Positions 53,324-64,000 of a stretch of 64,000 bases of DNA are shown piece by piece. The DNA is from Mytilinidion resinicola (taxonomy: Eukaryota > Ascomycota > Dothideomycetes > Mytilinidiales > Mytilinidiaceae): assembly GCF_010093595.1 (NCBI RefSeq), contig NW_022985440.1:1455609-1519608 (forward strand). The letters run 5' to 3'. Every line of letters begins with the position of its first letter. Within the stretch, counting starts at the first letter, position 1. Both the position numbers and the translations under genes were made by a program. The notes below the pieces were generated by a model. That model saw nothing but the letters and a program-made list of their open reading frames with translations, was not told the origin of the DNA and did not search any database.

Positions 53324-54449
53324 ACGATTCCGGTTCTGGAGGATCTAGGAAGTGGATTCGGCAGTAGTGTCAATGTGATGTGTTCTCTTTTTGTGCACTT
53401 GGTTTCCAAATGTGATGTGTGCTATGCGTGATGCTTTGATATGGTTACGAGTGATGCTGATGTTTTGGCCTTTATTTGAGGGCGCGAGTGGCATTGTATA
53501 TACTTGAGCAAGTGGGTACATCATGGATCATACATGGATTGGAACTGTGGAATGCTCATATCTCGAGCATGTGGTTCTATCTATACTTAGGTCTTCTCTG
53601 AAGCTGTTCCACGGGTTATTAACCGTAGAGTCGCCCAGATTCTATGATATTCACAGTCCACGAAGGTAGGTATGTCCTCGGCATTATTAAACTGCGAGAT
53701 GAGGAGACTTCAGAAACATTTTCTCCACTTCTCGGTCAGTGAAGGAGGGCTAGGGCACTTCCCCATTGTAATGAACTTCTTCAAATGGACCCCGGTTACG
53801 TACAAAATTGGCCTCAGGATGTTTTCGACGCGTGTGTGAGAATATAGTAGACAGTAGTGCTACAATGTTGTCACGGTTCTCCGAGCAGTATTGCAGGCTT
53901 CATGATTTCAAGTCTCTTGTTCAGGGTGATGTATTGTGAACTAGTTAAAAACTGCTTAGTTAGTAGTGTAGCAAAGCGAAGTAAAGGTACTAGGCCGTCG
54001 TAAAGCGGACTACGATTCATCAGCCACATGCGGGTCACGCAGGGGCAGCGATATCGGTGCGTTACGATCTCTTAGTCGCGGATTGGATTAAGTGTCCGTG
54101 CTATCAAGAAACCAAATCCTTGCAGCTCGATATGCCCGTCATTTTCCGAGCTTGAACCAAAATCATCACCTTTTGGCCGAAGCGGTGTGCTGACTCCGAA
54201 AATGCCTTGAACACGCGTCGGTGGCCTCTCTGAAGCTTCATCTTTTCATTACTGCCCCTCCCTTATTGATATCCACCTTGTCCGCGATCAACAAGCCACC
54301 GTACTCGGCTGTTGACACATCCTCCAGTGCGGCAAAGCCCCGCCTCAAAAAGTCCGACATCCTCTCCGCAGCTCTGGTCGAAGTGAAGAGCCCCAAAAAG
54401 CTGCCCTCTAGGGCTATATACTACTCAATTGAGCTTCGGGCTCATCAGG
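53324..54449. other. Intergenic: acrB 3' end to GCV2 promoter
   Basis: No supported gene. A frame at 54221-54616 overlaps the GCV2 start and is a shadow. No repeats of note. Confidence 0.55.
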
Positions 54450-57400
54450 ATGCAAGCAACATGGCTCAGGCCAGGCTTCTCTGCCAGCCGGCTGGCCGTT
54501 CGTGCTCGACAGTCTTCGTCTCGACCAAAGTCCGCCCTTCGAACTTGTGGCAAGAGTCAAACCGCCCAGACACTGAGGAACTTAAATGGTCCTGCAAGAA
54601 GAACATTCTACTCTAGTGCTACAGATGAGCCTCTTGACGGTAAAGCAGCCGCCACGTCCTCGAAGTCCGACCCTTTCGCCCCGCTGGATACATTTGCCCG
54701 CCGCCACATTGGGCCTACGGCTACCTCTGCCGACGAGATGCTGAAAACACTAGATCCCCCTGCCGCGACCCTCGATGAGTTTGTCAAGCAGGTCATTCCA
54801 CCGGACGTCCTCTCCTCTCGAGACATCCAGATGTCGTGGCAACTGAACGATAAACAGCCCATGCGCCAGCAAAACGGCCCTTTTGCTGAAGAGCATATGC
54901 TTAAGGTCTTGAAAGGCATTGCATCGCAAAATAAGATCTTCCATAACTTCATTGGGTGTGGATATGCTGGCACGAAAACACCAGAGGTGATAAAGAGGAA
55001 CGTCTTGGAAGGGCCGGGTTGGTATACGAGCTATACGCCATACCAGCCCGAAATCAGTCAGGGCAGGCTAGAGTCTCTACTAAACTTCCAGACAATGGTA
55101 ACCGATCTGACTGCTCTCCCGATTGCAAACGCATCGGTGCTGGATGAATCGACTGCTGCAGCGGAGGCCATGACACTGTCCCTCAGCAGTCTTCCCGTTT
55201 CGAGACAGAAACTGCCCAACAAAACTTTCTTTGTATCCCATCTATGTCACCCTCAAACGATCGCAGTGCTAGCGTCCAGGGCCGAGGGCTTCGGAATCAA
55301 AATCGAAGTGGGAGATGTCCTTCGAAACGGGAGCGAACAGATTGAGAAACTTGGTGATGACCTTGTTGGAGTGCTCGTCCAATATCCGAATACCGATGGT
55401 GGTGTAGACGACTTTAGGGCCCTTTCGAACATTGTTCACAAGCAAGGAGCTACATTCAGCGTTGGGGCGGATCTTCTCGCCTTGACTGTGCTGACGCCGC
55501 CTGGCGAATTTGGTGCAGACGTGGTCTTTGGAAATGCTCAGCGGTTTGGCGTGCCTCTAGGTTACGGTGGACCTCACGCTGCGTTCTTCGCTTGCACAGA
55601 AAAATACAAGCGGAAAATACCCGGACGACTTATTGGACTCTCAAAGGATCGGCTCGGCGACAACGCCGCTAGACTTGCGTTGCAGACAAGAGAGCAGCAC
55701 ATTCGCAGAGAAAAAGCCACAAGCAACATCTGTACAGCTCAGGCGTTGCTTGCCAACATGAATGCCTTCTACGCTGTCTATCACGGCCCTCAGGGCTTGA
55801 AAGATATTGCCGAGAATGTCAACCGTATGGCGAGATCCCTTCAAAGCAGCCTCAAAGTCCTTGGTTTTCCTACTGGCCAGAGGGGAAAGCTTGATAACGC
55901 GCCGGTACTGTTCGACACGATTGTGATAGGTACTGGCGATAAAACGCGACCCATCATAGACATGGCGGCTAAGCCGCCATATTCGATCAACTTGCGAGAA
56001 GTCGACGCAGATCACATTGGAATCAGCGTCGACGAAACTACTCAAAAAAAGTTTGTCAAGCTGATTCTCGAAATATTCTGGACACATAGTGGCAGCACAG
56101 AACGGCAGGTCCTCGAAGACGCCAAGAACCAACTTGCACGTTCTTCAAAATTCGAACTGCCGCCTCGTTTCAAACGCACGTCACCATATCTTACCCATCC
56201 GGTGTTTAACTCGTACCATTCGGAGACCGAGCTTTTACGATATATTCACCATCTTCAGTCCAAGGACCTTTCTCTTACGCATTCCATGATCCCTCTGGGC
56301 TCCTGCACGATGAAGCTTAATGCAACCGCAGAAATGGTACCAATATCCTGGCCAGAATTCTCAAACATTCATCCCTTTGCTCCCACGTCCCAAACTAAGG
56401 GGTACCGAACCTTGATCAATATGTTGGAGAAGGACTTGGCTGAGATCACTGGATTTGATGCTGTATCCCTTCAGCCGAACTCTGGTGCCCAAGGAGAATT
56501 TACTGGCCTGCGAGTTATCCGCAAGTACCTGGATCAACAGCCGGGCAAGAAGCGGGATATCTGCCTGATTCCAGTATCCGCCCATGGAACCAACCCAGCC
56601 AGCGCCGCGATGGCGGGAATGCGCGTCGTACCAATCAAGTGCGATACTGGAACAGGTAATCTCGATATCGCGGATCTGAAAGCCAAATGCGAGAAGCATA
56701 GCGAGGAACTTGGGGCTATCATGATCACCTACCCAAGTACCTTCGGTGTATTTGAGCCGAAGGTCAAGGAGGCTTGCGAGCTCGTCCATCAGCATGGTGG
56801 GCAGGTTTACATGGATGGAGCCAACATGAACGCACAGATTGGGCTTTGTTCTCCTGGCGAGATCGGGGCCGACGTCTGCCATCTCAACCTTCACAAGACT
56901 TTCTGCATTCCTCACGGCGGTGGAGGACCTGGTGTTGGACCTATTGGCGTCAAGAACCATCTTGCACCCTTCTTACCGGGCCACCCTCTCATTAAGACTG
57001 GAGGTGATCAGGCTATTGCCCCCGTCAGCGGTGCTCCCTGGGGTAGCGCGAGCATCCTGCCAATCAGCTTTGCGTATATCAAGATGATGGGTGGTGTTGG
57101 CCTCACACATGCAACCAAGATCACTCTTCTGAACGCGAACTACATTCTCTCACGTCTAAAGCCATATTACCCCATCCTCTACACCAACGAAAACGGTCGT
57201 TGCGCTCACGAGTTCATCCTTGATGTCCGGAAGTTTAAGGACTCCGCGGGAGTTGAGGCTATTGATATCGCCAAGCGTCTTCAGGACTACGGCTTCCACG
57301 CTCCGACTATGTCGTGGCCTGTTGCCAACACACTCATGATTGAGCCGACAGAATCGGAGGGCAAGGATGAGCTGGATCGCTTCTGTGACGCGCTGATCTC

Positions 57401-57739
57401 TATCCGTAAGGAGATTGAAGCGATAGAGAAGGGCGAGCAGCCGAAAGAAGGCAACATGTTGAAGATGTCTCCGCATTCACAGAAGGATTTGATTGTTGGT
57501 GAATGGGACCGAAGCTACACTAGAGAAATGGCGGCGTACCCGTTGCCGTATCTTAAGGAGAAGAAGTTCTGGCCGTCAGTCACGAGATTAGACGATGGTA
57601 AGTCCCCCCAGTACTGATTTCAATCTCTACAAAGCTAACGTTTCCAACAGCGTACGGCGACACGAACCTATTCTGCACATGCGCGCCAGTAGAAGGGGCC
57701 GAAGACATCACAGGAGCGGCAGCGCCGACACCAACTTAA
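54450..57739 (+). CDS. GCV2: Glycine dehydrogenase (decarboxylating), mitochondrial P-protein
   Basis: PLP-dependent P-protein of the glycine cleavage system in the mitochondrial matrix: decarboxylates glycine and passes the aminomethyl group to the H-protein lipoamide. Two exons (54450-57597, 57651-57739) give 1078 residues. The first 60 residues are Arg/Ser-rich, with no acidic run, as for a presequence. Core landmarks: FARRHIGPTATSADEML, NFIGCGYAGTKTPEVI, EPYQPEISQGRL-like TPYQPEISQGRLESLLNFQT, LGSCTMKLNATAEMVPISW, and the PLP lysine in HLNLHKTFCIPHGGGGPG near residue 815. The terminal intron is needed: unspliced the frame stops at 57617, spliced it adds AYGDTNLFCTCAPVEG, as in homologues. 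The ATG at 54450 is preferred; the open frame begins slightly earlier at a TTG. Confidence 0.97.
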
Positions 57740-58682
57740 TTGGATTATCACACAGTGCGTCTTTCAAGCACGATTAAACCTTCCAACGAAATATAGAGCA
57801 TTTCGCTCGCCATCTGGAGAGCTTTTCAACTTGCTATCTGGGGGTCTTTTCAACTAGACTTGGGCGGGTCTGGCATTTTTCAACAACCAGCGAAGGAGTA
57901 AGGGAGTTGCATGGTGAGCCAATAGAGGCCTTTAACAGCCCCACGGCTCGATCCTTGTCGACATGTACGATGAGGCTATTGACATTGGTTACCGAGAGCT
58001 TTGGGATAGCCGAGAGTGATAGAGCGGTACAGGGCGGTTTCTGGAGACAGTGTGACAGGTTAGCAGGAGCGGTCTATAATCAGAATTCAACAAGGGTAGC
58101 TGTTGGCACTGTCACGTGTATTACCTGATTGTGTACATTCTCCCATGCCGTCCTTGAACACTAAGGTTGCACAAGAATACTGGGTACTCACGTGATCCCG
58201 GTGGCCCGACTGACCAGTACCTCTACATAGTAGCCGACATCTTCGTGCCTTCTTGTCTCTCATGACCCTACCCTTGTAAGAAGAATATGAAGAATGGACC
58301 AAAGCAGCCGCGCAGCCCTAACCTTCAGGATTCTTTACTACGCCCCAGTTTATTGTCAGGTTTTAATTGTCTAGGTGGTAGATCGCCGGACACGACCACA
58401 AAGACCTTGGATGATGTCACACGATACCGAATCACCAACCAGCCAGGCCAACAAGGGCAAAACATCTGCGCGGTGGCTTCCCCGGAGGTGCCGGATCAGT
58501 CGCGTTGACGTCAGGCTCTTTCCTGTCGGATGATTTATTAGATGGCTACTGCTGGAGCTTCACTTGCTTGCTTCAACACTTCGTCCTCTCTAACAGTTCT
58601 GCATTCATCCTACGACTATCCTGTCTCAATTACTTTACTTAAGTTAACCATATCATTCCCACCCCAATTCTACGATCACAAA
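57740..58682. other. Intergenic: nothing recognised
   Basis: GCV2 3' region and the promoter of the next gene. No open frame with motifs; no repeats matching the element families. Confidence 0.55.
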
Positions 58683-59133
58683 ATGTCTGCATCAGGCGCA
58701 GGACATTCTGGAGAAGGTGCTGGCAATGCCATCAAGAAAGGCGTTGGAATCGTCCACGTAAGCTACTCTCACTAGTGGTGAAGAGGTTAGTGATCTCAGT
58801 GCTAACTCGTCCATGATTTAGGGAGCTGGTGAAGCCATCCGAGGCAACATCAATGCCTTCGCAGACAGTGCCGTCGGCAGCAGAGAGGGCATGGCCAAAG
58901 ACCAAAACATCGTCGATCGCGGCGTGCATGAGATGAACACCGGCCACTACCACGGAACCGGTGCCGGCGTGACTCCAGTTGACACAGATCGGGAACGACA
59001 GAACCGCGTCGCACAGGGCGAGTATGACAACTCTGGAGCCTACTCCGGAAACACTGCTCGCGGTCCTCATCAGAGTAGCATGGCAAACAAGGCCGACCCC
59101 ACTGTCGATTCGAATCTTGGTATGAGGAGATAG
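58683..59133 (+). CDS. Small hydrophilic Gly-rich protein
   Basis: Two exons (58683-58757, 58822-59133) give 128 residues with no transmembrane segment. The N-terminus is SGEGAGNAIKKGVGIVHGAGEAIRGN, with repeated G-A-G/A-I helix-like units; the rest is rich in Gly, Asn, Asp and His (EMNTGHYHGTGAGVTPVD). Composition and the KKG-GIVHGAGEAIRG block are seen in small conserved fungal proteins of unknown function and recall LEA/stress-type hydrophilic proteins, but I do not assign a family. The splice pair is in phase and the intron has a GCTAAC branch motif. Confidence 0.75.
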
Positions 59134-59301
59134 ATGGGCCCAGTCGTTGTGCAGATATAAATTATACCCTCTTTACATCTTCTCACTACCTCATTCTTGT
59201 TTCACAGTCCTCTCAGTCCATTTGCTCTTGATGTAGCAACCTGGCTGACCTCTCAAGACAACCCGGAAACGCCTCGTGTACGCAAATCAGTAACGTGGGC
59301 A

Positions 59302-60606
59302 ATGCCGGTTACCCATGAATATATACTTCTAGATCAGGATACAGTTCAAACGGCTGCAAGTTGGCAGTCATACTTTCCCCACGCCCACAGCTTGATGACC
59401 TTACAGTCCTCTGCCGACACTATTAATCGCCTTCTCCCGAATACTCAAGCTAGCAGGTCCGAGATCCTTGTCGCACCATTAGCCAGAGCTCAGCCCCATC
59501 GCGAAGCACTCAGAAGAGAAGGTATCTCCTTCGAGCTCGATTCCCGCAGTTCTATGATGCAGCGTATAATCCAAAGCTCAACCATAACGCAGAGACCAGC
59601 TCTAAACGCCTTCGAACACTACCTCAATAAAACACTCCTAACAGCCGCCCAAAAGGAATCAATCCTCGTCAAACAGCGTGAGATTGCCACCAGCAACGAC
59701 AATCCCTTAGGCACCTTCGAACGCTATATCATCAAACCGATCATTGGTCCACTGACATCATCCGCTCCAAAAGAGCTACCCTCCGAGACACAGCACGAGA
59801 TCAGTACAACTCCCAGCCAAGCCCTTGACGACCCTTCAGACCCCTCAATCCAACCCCAACCCAACAAGTTTGAACAGCAAATCGCCCGCCTGATCTACAA
59901 CTCCGTCCTCGCCAAAGTGGAGAGCTGGGAAGCCGAAACCGCCGCAGGCAAATCCCTCTCTGAGATCTGGGACGCAGAGAGGGCAGAGAGAGCCGAGAAA
60001 GCCGCCAGGAAGCGAGTGAAGAGATACTCGCGGCATTCGAACAAGATCATGGATAAGATGGACCCCAGGGTGCATCGGCTGCATTCTTCCTCCCCTTGCC
60101 CGAACGAGGACTGTACGGAAAGTCCACCGAGCATGCTATCTACTTTCAAGACCTTGTTCGGCACTATCAAGGAGTGGTCGAAAGTGCCAAGGATTAGATG
60201 GGGCTGCTACCTCATGTCGACGCTGGTGGTTCCGATCCCGATCCCAGGAGTACTGTTGGTGCTTGAGGCGGTGCAGTGGGGTGGGTGGCAGGTATGGGAT
60301 GATGAGTTTTGGGATGCTATGGTGGAGCTGATGATGGGGCAGGTGGAGGAGGAGAGAGGGACCGTAGAGCAGACGTCGATGCTGTTGCCGCCCCTGGAAA
60401 GCCTCAAAGAGGAGGATGAGATCGATGAGGAGGAGCAGAAGACATCGATGGTATCGCCCCCTTCAGAGAGCCTCATAGTTGAAGGTGTGGATGAGGGTGT
60501 GGATGAGGTTGCGGAGGAGGCTGCGAAGGAGGTCGTGAAGGTGGGGGAGAGGGAGTTGGGAGAAGATGTAGAAGAGGAGGAAGTGCCGACTAAACTACCT
60601 TTGTAG
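59302..60606 (+). CDS. Hypothetical acidic protein with one hydrophobic segment
   Basis: I do not recognise it. The open frame extends up to 59197 but begins there at TTG; the first ATG in frame is 59302, giving 434 residues (MPVTHEYILLDQDTVQTAAS). A basic helical stretch near the middle (AERAERAEKAARKRVKRYSR) is followed by a hydrophobic segment (WGCYLMSTLVVPIPIPGVLL) and a strongly acidic C-terminus of Glu/Val/Asp repeats (60400-60600). The frame starts only 64-170 bp after the previous gene on the same strand; an acceptor-like TTTCACAG lies near 59206, so a 5' exon is possible. Confidence 0.6.
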   Translation: MPVTHEYILLDQDTVQTAASWQSYFPHAHSLMTLQSSADTINRLLPNTQASRSEILVAPLARAQPHREALRREGISFELDSRSSMMQRIIQSSTITQRPALNAFEHYLNKTLLTAAQKESILVKQREIATSNDNPLGTFERYIIKPIIGPLTSSAPKELPSETQHEISTTPSQALDDPSDPSIQPQPNKFEQQIARLIYNSVLAKVESWEAETAAGKSLSEIWDAERAERAEKAARKRVKRYSRHSNKIMDKMDPRVHRLHSSSPCPNEDCTESPPSMLSTFKTLFGTIKEWSKVPRIRWGCYLMSTLVVPIPIPGVLLVLEAVQWGGWQVWDDEFWDAMVELMMGQVEEERGTVEQTSMLLPPLESLKEEDEIDEEEQKTSMVSPPSESLIVEGVDEGVDEVAEEAAKEVVKVGERELGEDVEEEEVPTKLPL

Positions 60607-61496
60607 GACAGGACGCAAAGGCGGAGGCGCAGTACACTGAACGACACCCTCCCTCGCCCTTGATTGGAGGGGGCCATCCCTGAGACTATCCAAGTTCTAT
60701 AGACTCCCTAATACCTACCTCTTGATCTGCGAGATGGGAAGTCTTATACCTTACCTGCCTTTCAGCACTATCTAGAACTATCCCTGACAGCGTCATCCAC
60801 TCCCTATACTCCCTATTTTTCGTCATTCCATTCGTGAGGTGTGAAATTTTACTTGCTATTCAGAGTTTTTGGGCTGCTTTGGAGAACTCCTAGTAGCAGC
60901 GATTCGAGTTCGGCGGTACGCACAGATGGCTGACTTGCTGTACGTATATTCTGCTAGAGGACTTCAAGCGGTGGTAGAAAGTGTACACAAGCGTAGAATC
61001 AGTGTGTTGTATCAGTATAGAAAATTTTAAAACAGAATTACAGATTCATGAACTACCAATTTTTGGTTCAAATAGGCCTAGCAGTGCACTACAGGTGACA
61101 CTACCTACGTATCTGCACATGTTTGCTGTCAAGTATGGTAGCCTGATATGCAAAAGCGCCAAGTAGACTCGTCACTATCTCAGTCTCGAGACCCAATATT
61201 GCTCTGTGGTGTCAGAAGGACGCCCGGTGAGAGCCCGACCCACACCACCTCGTTCGAATAGAATCCCGACACACAGCCGCGATCTTTGCCGCATCCAGCC
61301 AAGCTCAGGGCCACGCTTCGTCCCGCAGCCCTTCACCGCTCAAGCCCGAGCGCTCTAGGGCCCAACGCGGACTGGGATTCGTGCCTCTTGATGCCTGTCG
61401 GCGCAGCCTGCTGCTCTTCACAAGTCACCACCACCACCACCACGCAACGCAACGCACACCGCACGTGAGCTGCCTACCAGCCCCGGGACGTGCTTT
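60607..61496. other. Intergenic with a possible element arm
   Basis: Around 60958-61000 is AGAGGACTTCAAGCGGTGGT...GTGTACACAAGCG, resembling an arm of the inverted-repeat elements; a partner arm near 61085-61125 is weak. A CAC-repeat run lies near 61427-61442, before the RBR gene. Confidence 0.4.
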
Positions 61497-63813
61497 ATGA
61501 ACCACACCTCCGCCGCGCCGCGCATGGCTAGGGGCTCCGTCTACACTGAGCGCTCCGGACGAGACCGCCGACGAGACCGAGACCGCGACTCGGGTTACCG
61601 CGAAGCGGTCAGCTACTACACCGACGACGACGACGACGACGACGAGGCTGAGAGCCGAGAGAAAAGGCACCGCAGACCGCACCGGACAGACACCGCGGAC
61701 GGCGAACGCAGGAGGCGGAGACGACACAGAGACGCCGAGGAGACGCGGCTGGCGGACGAGCTGGATATTCAGGATCTCAGGGCTGCTCGGGCGGAGTACT
61801 ACTCCGTGCCCACGGTTGAGAGGCAGAAGAGTGCGAGGCGCATGGCGCAGGCTGTGGAGGTCGAGCGCGTGTCTTCGCGACGGGGCACGCCTGTGGTCCG
61901 ACACGGGAGAAGCGTCAGAGATGGCACCACCACGTCCGGAAGTGGTACAAGGAGGCGGAGGAAGAGGGCTGAGGAAGAGGGGGATGATGAGGGCTATGTG
62001 TATAGCCGGGAAGTGAGGGAGAGGCCCAGGTCGCCAAAGGTTGAGCGAGTAGGGACCGTGAGGAGAGTTGGCACTGTGAGGGAGTCCGAGGGGAGGAGTA
62101 GGGGGACGCGGAGCATGGAGGCTGAAAGGCCGGTAAGGGTAGTGGAGCGGGTGGTGTCAATCAAGAGGGCTGACACGCCCAAAGTGAGCAGGTATGTGCA
62201 TGTCTGGACTTTTTGCGCTCTCCGTACGGCATAAGCTAATGTCTTCCAGGAGCCTTTCTGCTCGAGAACCTCCAAAAGCGTATCGAACAAGGCCATCACT
62301 GCGTCGAGCCAATACCACCGCTCGTGCCTCCAAGCCTCCCACCACTACTCCCTCAGTTCGCCCCTCCAGAGCAGCTTCAATGTCTACGCGAGTGCCCGCT
62401 GCATCTCCATCCCGAGCCACACCGATCACATCACAAAACCGGAGAAGTACCGGGCTTCTTGCTACTCTTTTCAAACCTTCGCCCCCAAGAGCCTCACAAG
62501 TACTGGTACAGAAGCCAGAACTCAAGTGCGTACCAGTCACAAACCGAGACTGTCAGCCTTGCTAATGAATTCTAGGGTTGAATGTTTAGTCTGCATGACC
62601 GACGACCTACCCGCCCATAGGACTGCCAAACTGGGCTGTGGCCACCGAATGTGCCACTCCTGTCTCAAACGCCAGTTCGTCCTCTCTGTAAATGACCCTG
62701 CACACATGCCGCCGACGTGCTGCACTGCCGAGCACATTCCCCTCAAATACGTAGAGCGCCTCTTCGACGATAAATTCAAGAAATTGTGGAATAAGAAGTT
62801 CCAGGAATATACCACGAAGAATCGAATATACTGTCCCACGAGGGGATGTGGAGAATGGATTAAACCGTCGAAGGTACGGATGGATTTAACGGTTGGGCGA
62901 AAGTACGCGCAATGTGGACGGTGCAGGACGAGAGTCTGTGTGCTATGCAACGGGAAATTCCACATGAAGAAGGAATGTCCAAAAGACGAGGAGACAAAGC
63001 AACTCGTTGAGATGGCGCACCAAAAGGGATGGCAGCGGTGCTACAACTGCAAAACGATGGTTGAGCTGAAGGAGGGTTGTAATCACATGACCTGGTACGT
63101 CTTCGGTCTAATCCAAGATCTGGACTCGAGCAAACACTAACAACTTCCATAGCCGCTGTACAGCTCAATTCTGTATGCTCTGCGCCGCCCGCTGGAAAAC
63201 ATGCAACTGCCCCTGGTTCAACTACACCAACCTCGACGACGGCGACCGCCTCAACGAAATGCGCGTCCCATATGACCCTCAAAACCAAGTAGTCGTCGAA
63301 ATCCCTACTGCGCGTCCTCGCGGCTTCACCAACTGGAGTACTCGTGATCGCCGCGCCCAGGAGCGCGCCGACGAGGCTCTCGCCCGGCACCTGCAGTCGC
63401 AGTTGCAGCTGAGTTCCACACCCACACCCTCAGACGGACGTGGTGCGACCGTTCAAGTGTACGGGGTTGGTAACGCCGGCTCTCACCATCTCAACGAGTC
63501 GTATGCCGTCCGCCCACTGCCATCCGCCGCCCCGAGGGCCGCGGTCTCGTCGCCACCTGCGCCGCCTCCCATATATCGGAGACGGCTCCCGGGGACTCGA
63601 GAACTGGGTTACGAGGAGCCCATCGCCATCCCGCGGCCACCACCAGAGCCGGAACCGGCGCCCCCCAATGCCGCTAGGATGGCTGGGCTCGCGAAAGATG
63701 GGAGTCGCCGTGGAGCAGCGCGCGTGAATGTCTGGCTGCAGCATGTGCAGTATGATCCCGCGGAGGTGGAAGGTAGGGGGTCTATCAGCGTGGGTGGTGG
63801 GGACGACTGGTAG
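61497..63813 (+). CDS. RBR-type (RING-IBR-RING) E3 ubiquitin ligase
   Basis: Transfers ubiquitin through a cysteine thioester, HHARI/Parkin style. Four exons (61497-62191, 62250-62525, 62576-63094, 63153-63813) give 716 residues. The first 310 residues are Arg/Glu/Asp-rich and disordered (an Asp run near residue 45). RING1 follows from about 326 (CLVCMTDDLPAHRTAKLGCG, CHSCLKRQF, then TCC), IBR at about 400-460 (YCPTRGCGEWIK, CGRCRTRVCVLC), and RING2 at about 475-525 (CYNCKTMVELKEGCNHMTC, then CTAQFCMLC). The catalytic Cys is expected in EGCNHM near 492, just before the last intron. After it comes a Pro/Arg-rich tail. All zinc-ligand Cys are present. Fungi carry several such ligases of unknown substrate. 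Confidence 0.94.
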
Positions 63814-64000
63814 GGCTTGAATCATCGCTTTTAATTGAGATCGATCTGTCATTGATCGAGTAAAAAGGGTAAGTAGCGTGCACTGGTTGCATATGGGATT
63901 TGGGATGGATTTTGCTTGGGTTTTAGGGGCTCTTTCTGGCATATGGCATATGGGATTTCGCGGTGAGCTTTCAGCGGATGCGATACCCTTTTTTCGGTTC

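Noticed and set aside
1..64000. tRNA, rRNA or CRISPR features
   Set aside because: Scanned by eye for B-box-like GGTTCGAATCC with a partner A-box, rRNA blocks and regularly spaced repeats; none convincing, though a by-eye scan can miss a tRNA.

Overview
The window is nuclear DNA of a filamentous ascomycete (Pezizomycotina). The evidence is many short GT..AG introns of about 45-80 nt with CTAAC/CTGAC-like branch points, fungal-only families (AcrB, UMTA/TAM-type methyltransferase, PDR-type ABC-G transporter, cytochrome b5-acyl-CoA dehydrogenase fusion) and fungal-type intergenic spacing. Genus cannot be told from the sequence.

Layout. 0-9 kb is housekeeping: the 3' part of SKI3, ribosomal protein L10 (six exons), a cytochrome b5-acyl-CoA dehydrogenase, and a ubiquitin-like/AN1 zinc-finger fusion. 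9-28 kb is accessory: a monocarboxylate-type MFS transporter, a small Cys-containing hypothetical gene bracketed by two copies of a TA-flanked inverted-repeat element, a wrecked berberine-bridge-type FAD oxidase, a hexose transporter, a 4-kb gene-poor stretch, and a repeat-rich secreted, probably GPI-anchored wall protein. 28-39 kb has an amidoligase-like protein, a Sec14 lipid-transfer protein and a 1490-residue PDR-type ABC transporter whose introns are stuffed with short inverted-repeat elements. 40-64 kb is again mostly conserved: BTB protein, CCR4 deadenylase, a methyltransferase, an LYR-motif protein, a hotdog thioesterase, AcrB, glycine decarboxylase P-protein (GCV2), two proteins I do not recognise, and an RBR E3 ubiquitin ligase.

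Themes. (1) mRNA decay (SKI3, CCR4) and ubiquitin (UBL-AN1, AcrB, RBR ligase) genes occur in the same window but are dispersed; I see no operon-like logic. (2) Mitochondrial functions sit together at 47-58 kb (LYR protein, thioesterase, GCV2). (3) Several genes depend on very short exons (9, 9, 13 and 23 nt) that simple ORF calling misses; one, the LYR gene, is invisible without splicing. (4) At least three families of short non-autonomous inverted-repeat elements cluster in the accessory third of the window, one nested inside another within an intron.

Exon boundaries below were read by eye from splice motifs, reading phase and family resemblance; none has been tested with transcripts or database searches.
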